Of a stretch of 64,000 bases of DNA, positions 1 through 11,966 are shown piece after piece. The position numbers were made by a program, and so were the translations under genes. Positions within the stretch are counted from its first letter, which is position 1, and every line of letters begins with the position of its first letter. The stretch spans positions 2,604,001 to 2,668,000 of the forward strand of contig OZ059896.1 of the NCBI GenBank assembly GCA_964057225.1, written 5' to 3'. The notes beneath the pieces are model-generated. The model saw only the letters and a list, made by a program, of their open reading frames with translations, did not search any database and had not been told where the DNA came from. Source of the DNA: Auanema rhodensis (Eukaryota; Nematoda; Chromadorea; Rhabditida; Rhabditidae).

Positions 1-16
1 CATACCTAGTGCACAT

Positions 17-22
17 CACGTG
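17..22. other. E-box palindrome CACGTG no. 1 of the monomer
   Basis: Present in nearly every monomer in the context ATCACGTG, which matches the budding-yeast CDEI consensus RTCACRTG. The match is to a motif only; no binding protein is known here. A rare variant CAAGTG removes it, for example in the monomers starting at 56765 and 57997. The LINE insertion at 32380 splits one copy of this site. Confidence 0.6.
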
Positions 23-66
23 TACATTTAATTAGCATAAATTAAAGTTCACGTAAATTTCAAAGT

Positions 67-79
67 CATGGTTACCATG
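67..79. other. Short dyad CATGGT-T-ACCATG in the monomer
   Basis: Perfect 6-bp inverted arms around a single T. It is retained in almost all monomers; one exception has GGTTATCATG near 54371. Dyads like this can bind dimeric proteins or form small cruciforms in satellites; no specific role is shown here. Confidence 0.6.
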
Positions 80-158
80 AACCAATATCAATAAAAATTT
101 GTTTTTAAACTAATATGGACATGGGGAATCTAATTTTGAAAACCGCATCTCTTTATCT

Positions 159-168
159 TTCACGTGAA
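159..168. other. E-box palindrome no. 2, TTCACGTGAA
   Basis: A perfect 10-bp palindrome near the end of the monomer. In a recurring subset of monomers it is changed to TTCAAGTGAA, which breaks the E-box. In the 10-mer at 1-1760 the change is in monomers 4 and 6 only, so the array carries E-box-2-plus and E-box-2-minus monomers in a fixed order. Its centre is 32 bp from the centre of E-box no. 1 of the next monomer. Confidence 0.6.
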
Positions 169-1760
169 GCGAGTTACATACCTAGTGCACATCACGTGTA
201 CATTTAATTAGCATAACTTAAAGTTCACGTAAATTTCAAAGTCATGGTTACCATGCACCAATATCAATAAAAGTTTGTTTTTAGACTAATATGGACATGG
301 GGAATCTAATTTTGAGAACCGCATCTCTTTATCTTTCACGTGAAGCGAGTTACATATAAAGTGCACATCACGTGTACATTTAATTAGCATAAATTAAAGT
401 TCACGTAAATTTCAAAGTCATGGTTACCATGAACCAATATCAATAAAAATTTGTTTTTAGACTAATATGGACATGGGGAATCTACTTTTGAAAACCGCAT
501 CTCTTTATCTTTCACGTGAAGCGAGTTACATACCAAGTGCACATCACGTGTACATTTAATTAGCATAAATTAAAGTTCACGTAAATTTCAAAGTCATGGT
601 TACCATGAACCAATATCAATAAAAATTTGTTTTTAAACTAATATGGACATGGGGAATCTAATTTTGAAAACCGCATCTCTTTATCTTTCAAGTGAAGCGA
701 GTTACATACCAAGTGCACATCACGTGTACATTTAATTAGCATAAATTAAAGTTCACGTAAATTTCAAAGTCATGGTTACCATGAACCAATATCAATAAAA
801 ATTTGTTTTCAAACTAATATGGACATGGGGATTCTAATTTTGAAAACCGCATCTCTTTATCTTTCACGTGAAGCGAGTTACATACCTAGTGCACATCACG
901 TGTACATTTAATTAGCATAAATTAAAGTTCACGTAAATTTCAAAGTCATGGTTACCATGAACCAATATCAATAAAAATTTGTTTTTAGACTAATTTGGAC
1001 ATGGGGAATCTAATTTTGAAAACCGCATCTCTTTATCTTTCAAGTGAAGCGAGTTACATACCAAGTGCACATCACGTGTACATTTAATTAGCATAAATTA
1101 AAGTTCACGTAAATTTCAAAGTCATGGTTACCATGAACCAATATCAATAAAAATTTGTTTTTAAACTAATATGGACATGGGGAATCTAATTTTGAAAACC
1201 GCATCTTTTTATCTTTCACGTGAAGCGAGTTACATACCTAGTGCACATCACGTGTACATTTAATTAGCATAAGTTAAAGTTCACGTAAATTTCAAAGTCA
1301 TGGTTACCATGAACCAATATCAATAAAAATTTGTTTTTAGACTAATATGGACATGGGGAATCTAATTTTGAAAACCGCATCTCTTTATCTTTCACGTGAA
1401 GCGAGTTACATATAAAGTGCACATCACGTGTACATTTAATTAGCATAAATTAAAGTTCACGTAAATTTCAAAGTCATGGTTACCATGAACCAATATCAAT
1501 AAAAATTTGTTTTTAAACTAATATGGACATGGGGATTCTAATTTTGAAAACCGCATCTCTTTATCTTTCACGTGAAGCGAGTTACATACCTAGTGCACAT
1601 CACGTGTACATTTAATTAGCATAAATTAAAGTTCACGTAAATTTCAAAGTCATGGTTACCATGAACCAATATCAATAAAAATTTGTTTTTAGACTAATTT
1701 GGACATGGGGATTCTAATTTTGAAAACCGCATCTCTTTATCTTTCACGTGAAGCGAGTTA

Positions 1761-3520
1761 CATACCTAGTGCACATCACGTGTACATTTAATTAGCATAA
1801 ATTAAAGTTCACGTAAATTTCAAAGTTATGGTTACCATGAACCAATATCAATAAAAATTTGTTTTTAAACTAATATGGACATGGGGAATCTAATTTTGAA
1901 AACCGCATCTCTTTATCTTTCACGTGAAGCGAGTTACATACCTAGTGCACATCACGTGTACATTTAATTAGCATAACTTAAAGTTCACGTAAATTTCAAA
2001 GTCATGGTTACCATGCACCAATATCAATAAAAGTTTGTTTTTAGACTAATATGGACATGGGGAATCTAATTTTGAGAACCGCATCTCTTTATCTTTCACG
2101 TGAAGCGAGTTACATATAAAGTGCACATCACGTGTACATTTAATTAGCATAAATTAAAGTTCACGTAAATTTCAAAGTCATGGTTACCATGAACCAATAT
2201 CAATAAAAATTTGTTTTTAGACTAATATGGACATGGGGAATCTACTTTTGAAAACCGCATCTCTTTATCTTTCACGTGAAGCGAGTTACATACCAAGTGC
2301 ACATCACGTGTACATTTAATTAGCATAAATTAAAGTTCACGTAAATTTCAAAGTCATGGTTACCATGAACCAATATCAATAAAAATTTGTTTTTAAACTA
2401 ATATGGACATGGGGAATCTAATTTTGAAAACCGCATCTCTTTATCTTTCAAGTGAAGCGAGTTACATACCAAGTGCACATCACGTGTACATTTAATTAGC
2501 ATAAATTAAAGTTCACGTAAATTTCAAAGTCATGGTTACCATGAACCAATATCAATAAAAATTTGTTTTCAAACTAATATGGACATGGGGATTCTAATTT
2601 TGAAAACCGCATCTCTTTATCTTTCACGTGAAGCGAGTTACATACCTAGTGCACATCACGTGTACATTTAATTAGCATAAATTAAAGTTCACGTAAATTT
2701 CAAAGTCATGGTTACCATGAACCAATATCAATAAAAATTTGTTTTTAGACTAATTTGGACATGGGGAATCTAATTTTGAAAACCGCATCTCTTTATCTTT
2801 CAAGTGAAGCGAGTTACATACCAAGTGCACATCACGTGTACATTTAATTAGCATAAATTAAAGTTCACGTAAATTTCAAAGTCATGGTTACCATGAACCA
2901 ATATCAATAAAAATTTGTTTTTAAACTAATATGGACATGGGGAATCTAATTTTGAAAACGGCATCTCTTTATCTTTCACGTGAAGCGAGTTACATACCTA
3001 GTGCACATCACGTGTACATTTAATTAGCATAAGTTGAAGTTCACGTAAATTTCAAAGTCATGGTTACCATGAACCAATATCAATGAAAATTTGTTTTTAG
3101 ACTAATATGGACATGGGGAATCTAATTTTGAAAACCGCATCTCTTTATCTTTCACGTGAAGCGAGTTACATATAAAGTGCACATCACGTGTACATTTAAT
3201 TAGCATAAATTAAAGTTCACGTAAATTTCAAAGTCATGGTTACCATGAACCAATATCAATAAAAATTTGTTTTTAAACTAATATGGACATGGGGAATCTA
3301 ATTTTGAAAACCGCATCTCTTTATCTTTCAAGTGAAGCGAGTTACATACCTAGTGCACATCACGTGTACATTTAATTAGCATAAATTAAAGTTCACGCAA
3401 ATTTCAAAGTCATGGTTACCATGAACCAATATCAATAAAAATTTGTTTTTAGACTAATTTGGACATGGGGATTCTAATTTTGAAAACCGCATCTCTTTAT
3501 CTTTCACGTGAAGCGAGTTA
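1761..3520 (+). repeat. Ten-monomer higher-order repeat, copy 2
   Basis: Repeats the monomer order of 1-1760. Private differences include AAGTTATGG near 1825 in monomer 1, CGGCATCTC near 2959, GTTGAAG near 3033, and CACGCAAA near 3395 in the last monomer. Its last two monomers are altered, so it is a diverged copy. An additional monomer of the ATTTGG/GGATTC type follows at 3521. Confidence 0.85.
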
Positions 3521-5280
3521 CATACCTAGTGCACATCACGTGTACATTTAATTAGCATAAATTAAAGTTCACGTAAATTTCAAAGTCATGGTTACCATGA
3601 ACCAATATCAATAAAAATTTGTTTTTAGACTAATTTGGACATGGGGATTCTAATTTTGAAAACCGCATCTCTTTATCTTTCACGTGAAGCGAGTTACATA
3701 CCTAGTGCACATCACGTGTACATTTAATTAGCATAAATTAAAGTTCACGTAAATTTCAAAGTCATGGTTACCATGAACCAATATCAATAAAAATTTGTTT
3801 TTAAACTAATATGGACATGGGGAATCTAATTTTGAAAACCGCATCTCTTTATCTTTCACGTGAAGCGAGTTACATACCTAGTGCACATCACGTGTACATT
3901 TAATTAGCATAAATTAAAGTTCACGTAAATTTCAAAGTCATGGTTACCATGAACCAATATCAATAAAAATTTGTTTTTAGACTAATATGGACATGGGGAA
4001 TCTAATTTTGAAAACTGCATCTCTTTATCTTTCACGTGAAGCGAGTTACATACCAAGTGCACATCACGTGTACATTTAATTAGCATAAATTAAAGTTCAT
4101 GTAAATTTCAAAGTCATGGTTACCATGCACCAATATCAATAAAAGTTTGTTTTTAGACTAATATGGACATGGGGAATCTAATTTTGAGAACCGCATCTCT
4201 TTATCTTTCACGTGAAGCGAGTTACATATAAAGTGCACATCACGTGTACATTTAATTAGCATAAATTAAAGTTCACGTAAGTTTCAAAGTCATGGTTACC
4301 ATGAACCAATATCAATAAAAATTTGTTTTTAGACTAATTTGGACATGGGGATTCTAATTTTGAAAACCGCATCTCTTTATCTTTCACGTGAAGCGAGTTA
4401 CATACCTAGTGCACATCACGTGTACATTTAATTAGCATAAATTAAAGTTCACGTAAATTTCAAAGTCATGGTTACCATGAACCAATATCAATAAAAATTT
4501 GTTTTTAGACTAATTTGGACATGGGGATTCTAATTTTGAAAACCGCATCTCTTTATCTTTCACGTGAAGCGAGTTACATACCTAGTGCACATCACGTGTA
4601 CATTTAATTAGCATAAATTAAAGTTCACGTAAATTTCAAAGTCATGGTTACCATGAACCAATATCAATAAAAATTTGTTTTTAAACTAATATGGACATGG
4701 GGAATCTAATTTTGAAAACCGCATCTCTTTATCTTTCACGTGAAGCGAGTTACATACCTAGTGCACATCACGTGTACATTTAATTAGCATAAATTAAAGT
4801 TCACGTAAATTTCAAAGTCATGGTTACCATGAACCAATATCAATAAAAATTTGTTTTTAGACTAATATGGACATGGGGAATCTAATTTTGAAAACTGCAT
4901 CTCTTTATCTTTCACGTGAAGCGAGTTACATACCAAGTGCACATCACGTGTACATTTAATTAGCATAAATTAAAGTTCATGTAAATTTCAAAGTCATGGT
5001 TACCATGCACCAATATCAATAAAAGTTTGTTTTTAGACTAATATGGACATGGGGAATCTAATTTTGAGAACCGCATCTCTTTATCTTTCACGTGAAGCGA
5101 GTTACATATAAAGTGCACATCACGTGTACATTTAATTAGCATAAATTAAAGTTCACGTAAGTTTCAAAGTCATGGTTACCATGAACCAATATCAATAAAA
5201 ATTTGTTTTTAGACTAATATGGACATGGGGAATCTAATTTTGAAAACCGCATCTCTTTATCTTTCACGTGAAGCGAGTTA
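3521..5280 (+). repeat. Five-monomer (880 bp) tandem duplication
   Basis: Units 3521-4400 and 4401-5280. Shared private markers are 880 bp apart: AAAACTGCAT at 4011 and 4891, TTCATGTAAA near 4097 and 4977, and CGTAAGTTTC near 4275 and 5155. The last monomer of unit 1 (4225-4400) switches type in its second half, which suggests the exchange point lies inside it. Confidence 0.88.
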
Positions 5281-6512
5281 CATACCAAGTGCACATCACG
5301 TGTACATTTAATTAGCATAAATTAAAGTTCACGTAAATTTCAAAGTCATGGTTACCATGAACCAATATCAATAAAAATTTGTTTTTAAACTAATATGGAC
5401 ATGGGGAATCTAATTTTTAAAACCGCATTTCTTTATCTTTCAAGTGAAGCGAGTTACATACCAAGTGCACATCACGTGTACATTTAATTAGCATAAATTA
5501 AAGTTCACGTAAATTTCAAAGTCATGGTTACCATGAACCAATATCAATAAAAATTTGTTTTCAAACTAATATGGACATGGGGATTCTAATTTTGAAAACC
5601 GCATCTCTTTATCTTTCACGTGAAGCGAGTTACATACCTAGTGCACATCACGTGTACATTTAATTAGCATAAATTAAAGTTCACGTAAATTTCAAAGTCA
5701 TGGTTACCATGAACCAATATCAATAAAAATTTGTTTTTAAACTAATATGGACATGGGGAATCTAATTTTGAAAACCGCATCTCTTTATCTTTCAAGTGAA
5801 GCGAGTTACATACCAAGTGCACATCACGTGTACATTTAATTAGCATAAATTAAAGTTCACGTAAATTTCAAAGTCATGGTTACCATGAACCAATATCAAT
5901 AAAAATTTGTTTTTAAACTAATATGGACATGGGGAATCTAATTTTGAAAACCGCATCTTTTTATCTTTCACGTGAAGCGAGTTACATACCAAGTGCACAT
6001 CACGTGTACATTTAATTAGCATAAATTAAAGTTCACGTAAATTTCAAAGTCATGGTTACCATGAACCAATATCAATAAAAATTTGTTTTTAGACTAATAT
6101 GGACATGGGGAATCTAATTTTGAAAACCGCATCTCTTTATCTTTCACGTGAAGCGAGTTACATATAAAGTGCACATCACGTGTACATTTAATTAGCATAA
6201 ATTAAAGTTCACGTAAATTTCAAAGTCATGGTTACCATGAACCAATATCAATAAAAATTTGTTTTTAAACTAATATGGACATGGGGATTCTAATTTTGAA
6301 AACCGCATCTCTTTATCTTTCACGTGAAGCGAGTTACATACCTAGTGCACATCACGTGTACATTTAATTAGCATAAATTAAAGTTCACGTAAATTTCAAA
6401 GTCATGGTTACCATGAACCAATATCAATAAAAATTTGTTTTTAGACTAATTTGGACATGGGGATTCTAATTTTGAAAACCGCATCTCTTTATCTTTCACG
6501 TGAAGCGAGTTA

Positions 6513-9500
6513 CATACCTAGTGCACATCACGTGTACATTTAATTAGCATAAATTAAAGTTCACGTAAATTTCAAAGTCATGGTTACCATGAACCAATAT
6601 CAATAAAAATTTGTTTTTAAACTAATATGGACATGGGGAATCTAATTTTGAAAACCGCATCTCTTTATCTTTCACGTGAAGCGAGTTACATACCTAGTGC
6701 ACATCACGTGTACATTTAATTAGCATAACTTAAAGTTCACGTAAATTTCAAAGTCATGGTTACCATGCACCAATATCAATAAAAGTTTGTTTTTAGACTA
6801 ATATGGACATGGGGAATCTAATTTTGAGAACCGCATCTCTTTATCTTTCACGTGAAGCGAGTTACATATAAAGTGCACATCACGTGTACATTTAATTAGC
6901 ATAAATTAAAGTTCACGTAAATTTCAAAGTCATGGTTACCATGAACCAATATCAATAAAAATTTGTTTTTAGACTAATATGGACATGGGGAATCTACTTT
7001 TGAAAACCGCATCTCTTTATCTTTCACGTGAAGCGAGTTACATACCAAGTGCACATCACGTGTACATTTAATTAGCATAAATTAAAGTTCACGTAAATTT
7101 CAAAGTCATGGTTACCATGAACCAATATCAATAAAAATTTGTTTTTAAACTAATATGGACATGGGGAATCTAATTTTGAAAACCGCATCTCTTTATCTTT
7201 CAAGTGAAGCGAGTTACATACCAAGTGCACATCACGTGTACATTTAATTAGCATAAATTAAAGTTCACGTAAATTTCAAAGTCATGGTTACCATGAACCA
7301 ATATCAATAAAAATTTGTTTTCAAACTAATATGGACATGGGGATTCTAATTTTGAAAACCGCATCTCTTTATCTTTCACGTGAAGCGAGTTACATACCTA
7401 GTGCACATCACGTGTACATTTAATTAGCATAAATTAAAGTTCACGTAAATTTCAAAGTCATGGTTACCATGAACCAATATCAATAAAAATTTGTTTTTAG
7501 ACTAATTTGGACATGGGGAATCTAATTTTGAAAACCGCATCTCTTTATCTTTCAAGTGAAGCGAGTTACATACCAAGTGCACATCACGTGTACATTTAAT
7601 TAGCATAAATTAAAGTTCACGTAAATTTCAAAGTCATGGTTACCATGAACCAATATCAATAAAAATTTGTTTTTAAACTAATATGGACATGGGGAATCTA
7701 ATTTTGAAAACCGCATCTTTTTATCTTTCACGTGAAGCGAGTTACATACCTAGTGCACATCACGTGTACATTTAATTAGCATAAGTTAAAGTTCACGTAA
7801 ATTTCAAAGTCATGGTTACCATGAACCAATATCAATAAAAATTTGTTTTTAGACTAATATGGACATGGGGAATCTAATTTTGAAAACCGCATCTCTTTAT
7901 CTTTCACGTGAAGCGAGTTACATATAAAGTGCACATCACGTGTACATTTAATTAGCATAAATTAAAGTTCACGTAAATTTCAAAGTCATGGTTACCATGA
8001 ACCAATATCAATAAAAATTTGTTTTTAAACTAATATGGACATGGGGATTCTAATTTTGAAAACCGCATCTCTTTATCTTTCACGTGAAGCGAGTTACATA
8101 CCTAGTGCACATCACGTGTACATTTAATTAGCATAAATTAAAGTTCACGTAAATTTCAAAGTCATGGTTACCATGAACCAATATCAATAAAAATTTGTTT
8201 TTAGACTAATTTGGACATGGGGATTCTAATTTTGAAAACCGCATCTCTTTATCTTTCACGTGAAGCGAGTTACATACCTAGTGCACATCACGTGTACATT
8301 TAATTAGCATAAATTAAAGTTCACGTAAATTTCAAAGTTATGGTTACCATGAACCAATATCAATAAAAATTTGTTTTTAAACTAATATGGACATGGGGAA
8401 TCTAATTTTGAAAACCGCATCTCTTTATCTTTCACGTGAAGCGAGTTACATACCTAGTGCACATCACGTGTACATTTAATTAGCATAACTTAAAGTTCAC
8501 GTAAATTTCAAAGTCATGGTTACCATGCACCAATATCAATAAAAGTTTGTTTTTAGACTAATATGGACATGGGGAATCTAATTTTGAGAACCGCATCTCT
8601 TTATCTTTCACGTGAAGCGAGTTACATATAAAGTGCACATCACGTGTACATTTAATTAGCATAAATTAAAGTTCACGTAAATTTCAAAGTCATGGTTACC
8701 ATGAACCAATATCAATAAAAATTTGTTTTTAGACTAATATGGACATGGGGAATCTACTTTTGAAAACCGCATCTCTTTATCTTTCACGTGAAGCGAGTTA
8801 CATACCAAGTGCACATCACGTGTACATTTAATTAGCATAAATTAAAGTTCACGTAAATTTCAAAGTCATGGTTACCATGAACCAATATCAATAAAAATTT
8901 GTTTTTAAACTAATATGGACATGGGGAATCTAATTTTGAAAACCGCATCTCTTTATCTTTCAAGTGAAGCGAGTTACATACCAAGTGCACATCACGTGTA
9001 CATTTAATTAGCATAAATTAAAGTTCACGTAAATTTCAAAGTCATGGTTACCATGAACCAATATCAATAAAAATTTGTTTTCAAACTAATATGGACATGG
9101 GGATTCTAATTTTGAAAACCGCATCTCTTTATCTTTCACGTGAAGCGAGTTACATACCTAGTGCACATCACGTGTACATTTAATTAGCATAAATTAAAGT
9201 TCACGTAAATTTCAAAGTCATGGTTACCATGAACCAATATCAATAAAAATTTGTTTTTAGACTAATTTGGACATGGGGAATCTAATTTTGAAAACCGCAT
9301 CTCTTTATCTTTCAAGTGAAGCGAGTTACATACCAAGTGCACATCACGTGTACATTTAATTAGCATAAATTAAAGTTCACGTAAATTTCAAAGTCATGGT
9401 TACCATGAACCAATATCAATAAAAATTTGTTTTTAAACTAATATGGACATGGGGAATCTAATTTTGAAAACGGCATCTCTTTATCTTTCACGTGAAGCGA

Positions 9501-10384
9501 GTTACATACCTAGTGCAGATCACGTGTACATTTAATTAGCATAAGTTGAAGTTCACGTAAATTTCAAAGTCATGGTTACCATGAACCAATATCAATGAAA
9601 ATTTGTTTTTAGACTAATATGGACATGGGGAATCTAATTTTGAAAACCGCATCTCTTTATCTTTCACGTGAAGCGAGTTACATATAAAGTGCACATCACG
9701 TGTACATTTAATTAGCATAAATTAAAGTTCACGTAAATTTCAAAGTCATGGTTACCATGAACCAATATCAATAAAAATTTGTTTTTAAACTAATATGGAC
9801 ATGGGGAATCTAATTTTGAAAACCGCATCTCTTTATCTTTCAAGTGAAGCGAGTTACATACCTAGTGCACATCACGTGTACATTTAATTAGCATAAATTA
9901 AAGTTCACGCAAATTTCAAAGTCATGGTTACCATGAACCAATATCAATAAAAATTTGTTTTTAGACTAATTTGGACATGGGGATTCTAATTTTGAAAACC
10001 GCATCTCTTTATCTTTCACGTGAAGCGAGTTACATACCTAGTGCACATCACGTGTACATTTAATTAGCATAAATTAAAGTTCACGTAAATTTCAAAGTCA
10101 TGGTTACCATGAACCAATATCAATAAAAATTTGTTTTTAGACTAATTTGGACATGGGGATTCTAATTTTGAAAACCGCATCTCTTTATCTTTCACGTGAA
10201 GCGAGTTACATACCTAGTGCACATCACGTGTACATTTAATTAGCATAAATTAAAGTTCACGTAAATTTCAAAGTCATGGTTACCATGAACCAATATCAAT
10301 AAAAATTTGTTTTTAAACTAATATGGACATGGGGAATCTAATTTTGAAAACCGCATCTCTTTATCTTTCACGTGAAGCGAGTTA
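6513..10384 (+). repeat. 22-monomer block, second copy of 1-3872
   Basis: Markers of the first block recur at a fixed offset of 6512 bp (37 monomers): AAGTTATGG 1825/8337, CGGCATCTC 2959/9471 and GTTCACGCAA 3391/9903. Correspondence breaks at 3873/10385, where the monomer types differ. The left limit may lie before the window. A private change, TAGTGCAGAT near 9511, is found only in this copy. Confidence 0.88.
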
Positions 10385-11088
10385 CATACCTAGTGCACAT
10401 CACGTGTACATTTAATTAGCATAAATTAAAGTTCACGTAAATTTCAAAGTCATGGTTACCATGCACCAATATCAATAAAAGTTTGTTTTTAGACTAATAT
10501 GGACATGGGGAATCTAATTTTGAGAACCGCATCTCTTTATCTTTCACGTGAAGCGAGTTACATATAAAGTGCACATCACGTGTACATTTAATTAGCATAA
10601 ATTAAAGTTCACGTAAATTTCAAAGTCATGGTTACCATGAACCAATATCAATAAAAATTTGTTTTTAGACTAATATGGACATGGGGAATCTAATTTTGAA
10701 AACCGCATCTCTTTATCTTTCACGTGAAGCGAGTTACATACCAAGTGCACATCACGTGTACATTTAATTAGCATAAATTAAAGTTCACTTAAATTTCAAA
10801 GTCATGGTTACCATGAACCAATATCAATAAAAATTTGTTTTTAAACTAATATGGACATGGGGAATCTAATTTTGAAAACCGCATCTCTTTATCTTTCAAG
10901 TGAAGCGAGTTACATACCAAGTGCACATCACGTGTACATTTAATTAGCATAAATTAAAGTTCACGTAAATTTCAAAGTCATGGTTACCATGAACCAATAT
11001 CAATAAAAATTTGTTTTCAAACTAATATGGACATGGGGATTCTAATTTTGAAAACCGCATCTCTTTATCTTTCACGTGAAGCGAGTTA

Positions 11089-11262
11089 CATACCTAGTGC
11101 ACATCACGTGTACATTTAATTAGCATAAATTAAAGTTCACGTAAATTTCAAAGTCATGGTTACCATGAACCAATATCAATAAGTTTGTTTTTAGACTAAT
11201 TTGGACATGGGGAATCTAATTTTGGAAACCGCATCTCTTTATCTTTCAAGTGAAGCGAGTTA
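11089..11262 (+). repeat. 174-bp monomer with a 2-bp deletion
   Basis: The A-tract reads CAATAAGTTTG instead of CAATAAAAGTTTG, so all later monomer starts shift by 2 bp. It also carries TTTTGGAAACC in place of TTTTGAAAACC. This is the first length variant in the window. Confidence 0.9.
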
Positions 11263-11966
11263 CATACCAAGTGCACATCACGTGTACATTTAATTAGCAT
11301 AAATTAAAGTTCACGTAAATTTCAAAGTCATGGTTACCATGAACCAATATCAATAAAAATTTGTTTTTAAACTAATATGGACATGGGGAATCTAATTTTG
11401 AAAACCGCATCTCTTTATCTTTCACGTGAAGCGAGTTACATACCTAGTGCACATCACGTGTACATTTAATTAGCATAAGTTGAAGTTCACGTAAATTTCA
11501 AAGTCATGGTTACCATGAACCAATATCAATGAAAATTTGTTTTTAGACTAATATGGACATGGGGAATCTAATTTTGAAAACCGCATCTCTTTATCTTTCA
11601 CGTGAAGCGAGTTACATATAAAGTGCACATCACGTGTACATTTAATTAGCATAAATTAAAGTTCACGTAAATTTCAAAGTCATGGTTACCATGAACCAAT
11701 ATCAATAAAAGTTTGTTTTTAAACTAATATGGACATGGGGAATCTAATTTTGAAAACCGCATCTCTTTATCTTTCAAGTGAAGCGAGTTACATACCTAGT
11801 GCACATCACGTGTACATTTAATTAGCATAAATTAAAGTTCACGCAAATTTCAAAGTCATGGTTACCATGAACCAATATCAATAAAAATTTGTTTTTAGAC
11901 TAATTTGGACATGGGGATTCTAATTTTGAAAACCGCATCTCTTTATCTTTCACGTGAAGCGAGTTA

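Larger units (their letters stand above)
1..176 (+). repeat. Representative satellite monomer (176 bp)
   Basis: Reference monomer used for all coordinates. Landmarks: GTGCAC at 9-14; CACGTG at 17-22, inside ATCACGTG at 15-22; dyad CATGGTTACCATG at 67-79; AATAAA at 90-95; an A5/T5-rich stretch at 93-107; palindrome TTCACGTGAA at 159-168. A frame from ATG at 119 runs 30 codons into the next monomer and stops at TAA, and is kept because the repeat is kept, with no sign of coding selection. Five CpG sites are present. Variant positions that define monomer types are the tag at 5-10, the G/A at 65-66 region, 107-109, 115, 126-127 and 163. Confidence 0.95.
1..1760 (+). repeat. Ten-monomer higher-order repeat, copy 1
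   Basis: Ten distinguishable monomers. Examples: monomer 2 has AACTTAAAG, ATGCACC, AAGTTTG and GAGAACC; monomer 3 starts TATAAAG and has GGAATCTACTTTTG; monomer 4 starts CCAAG and ends CAAGTG; monomer 5 has TTCAAAC and GGATTC. The same order restarts at 1761. The marker GCATAACTTA lies at 211 and 1971, exactly 1760 bp apart. Confidence 0.9.
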
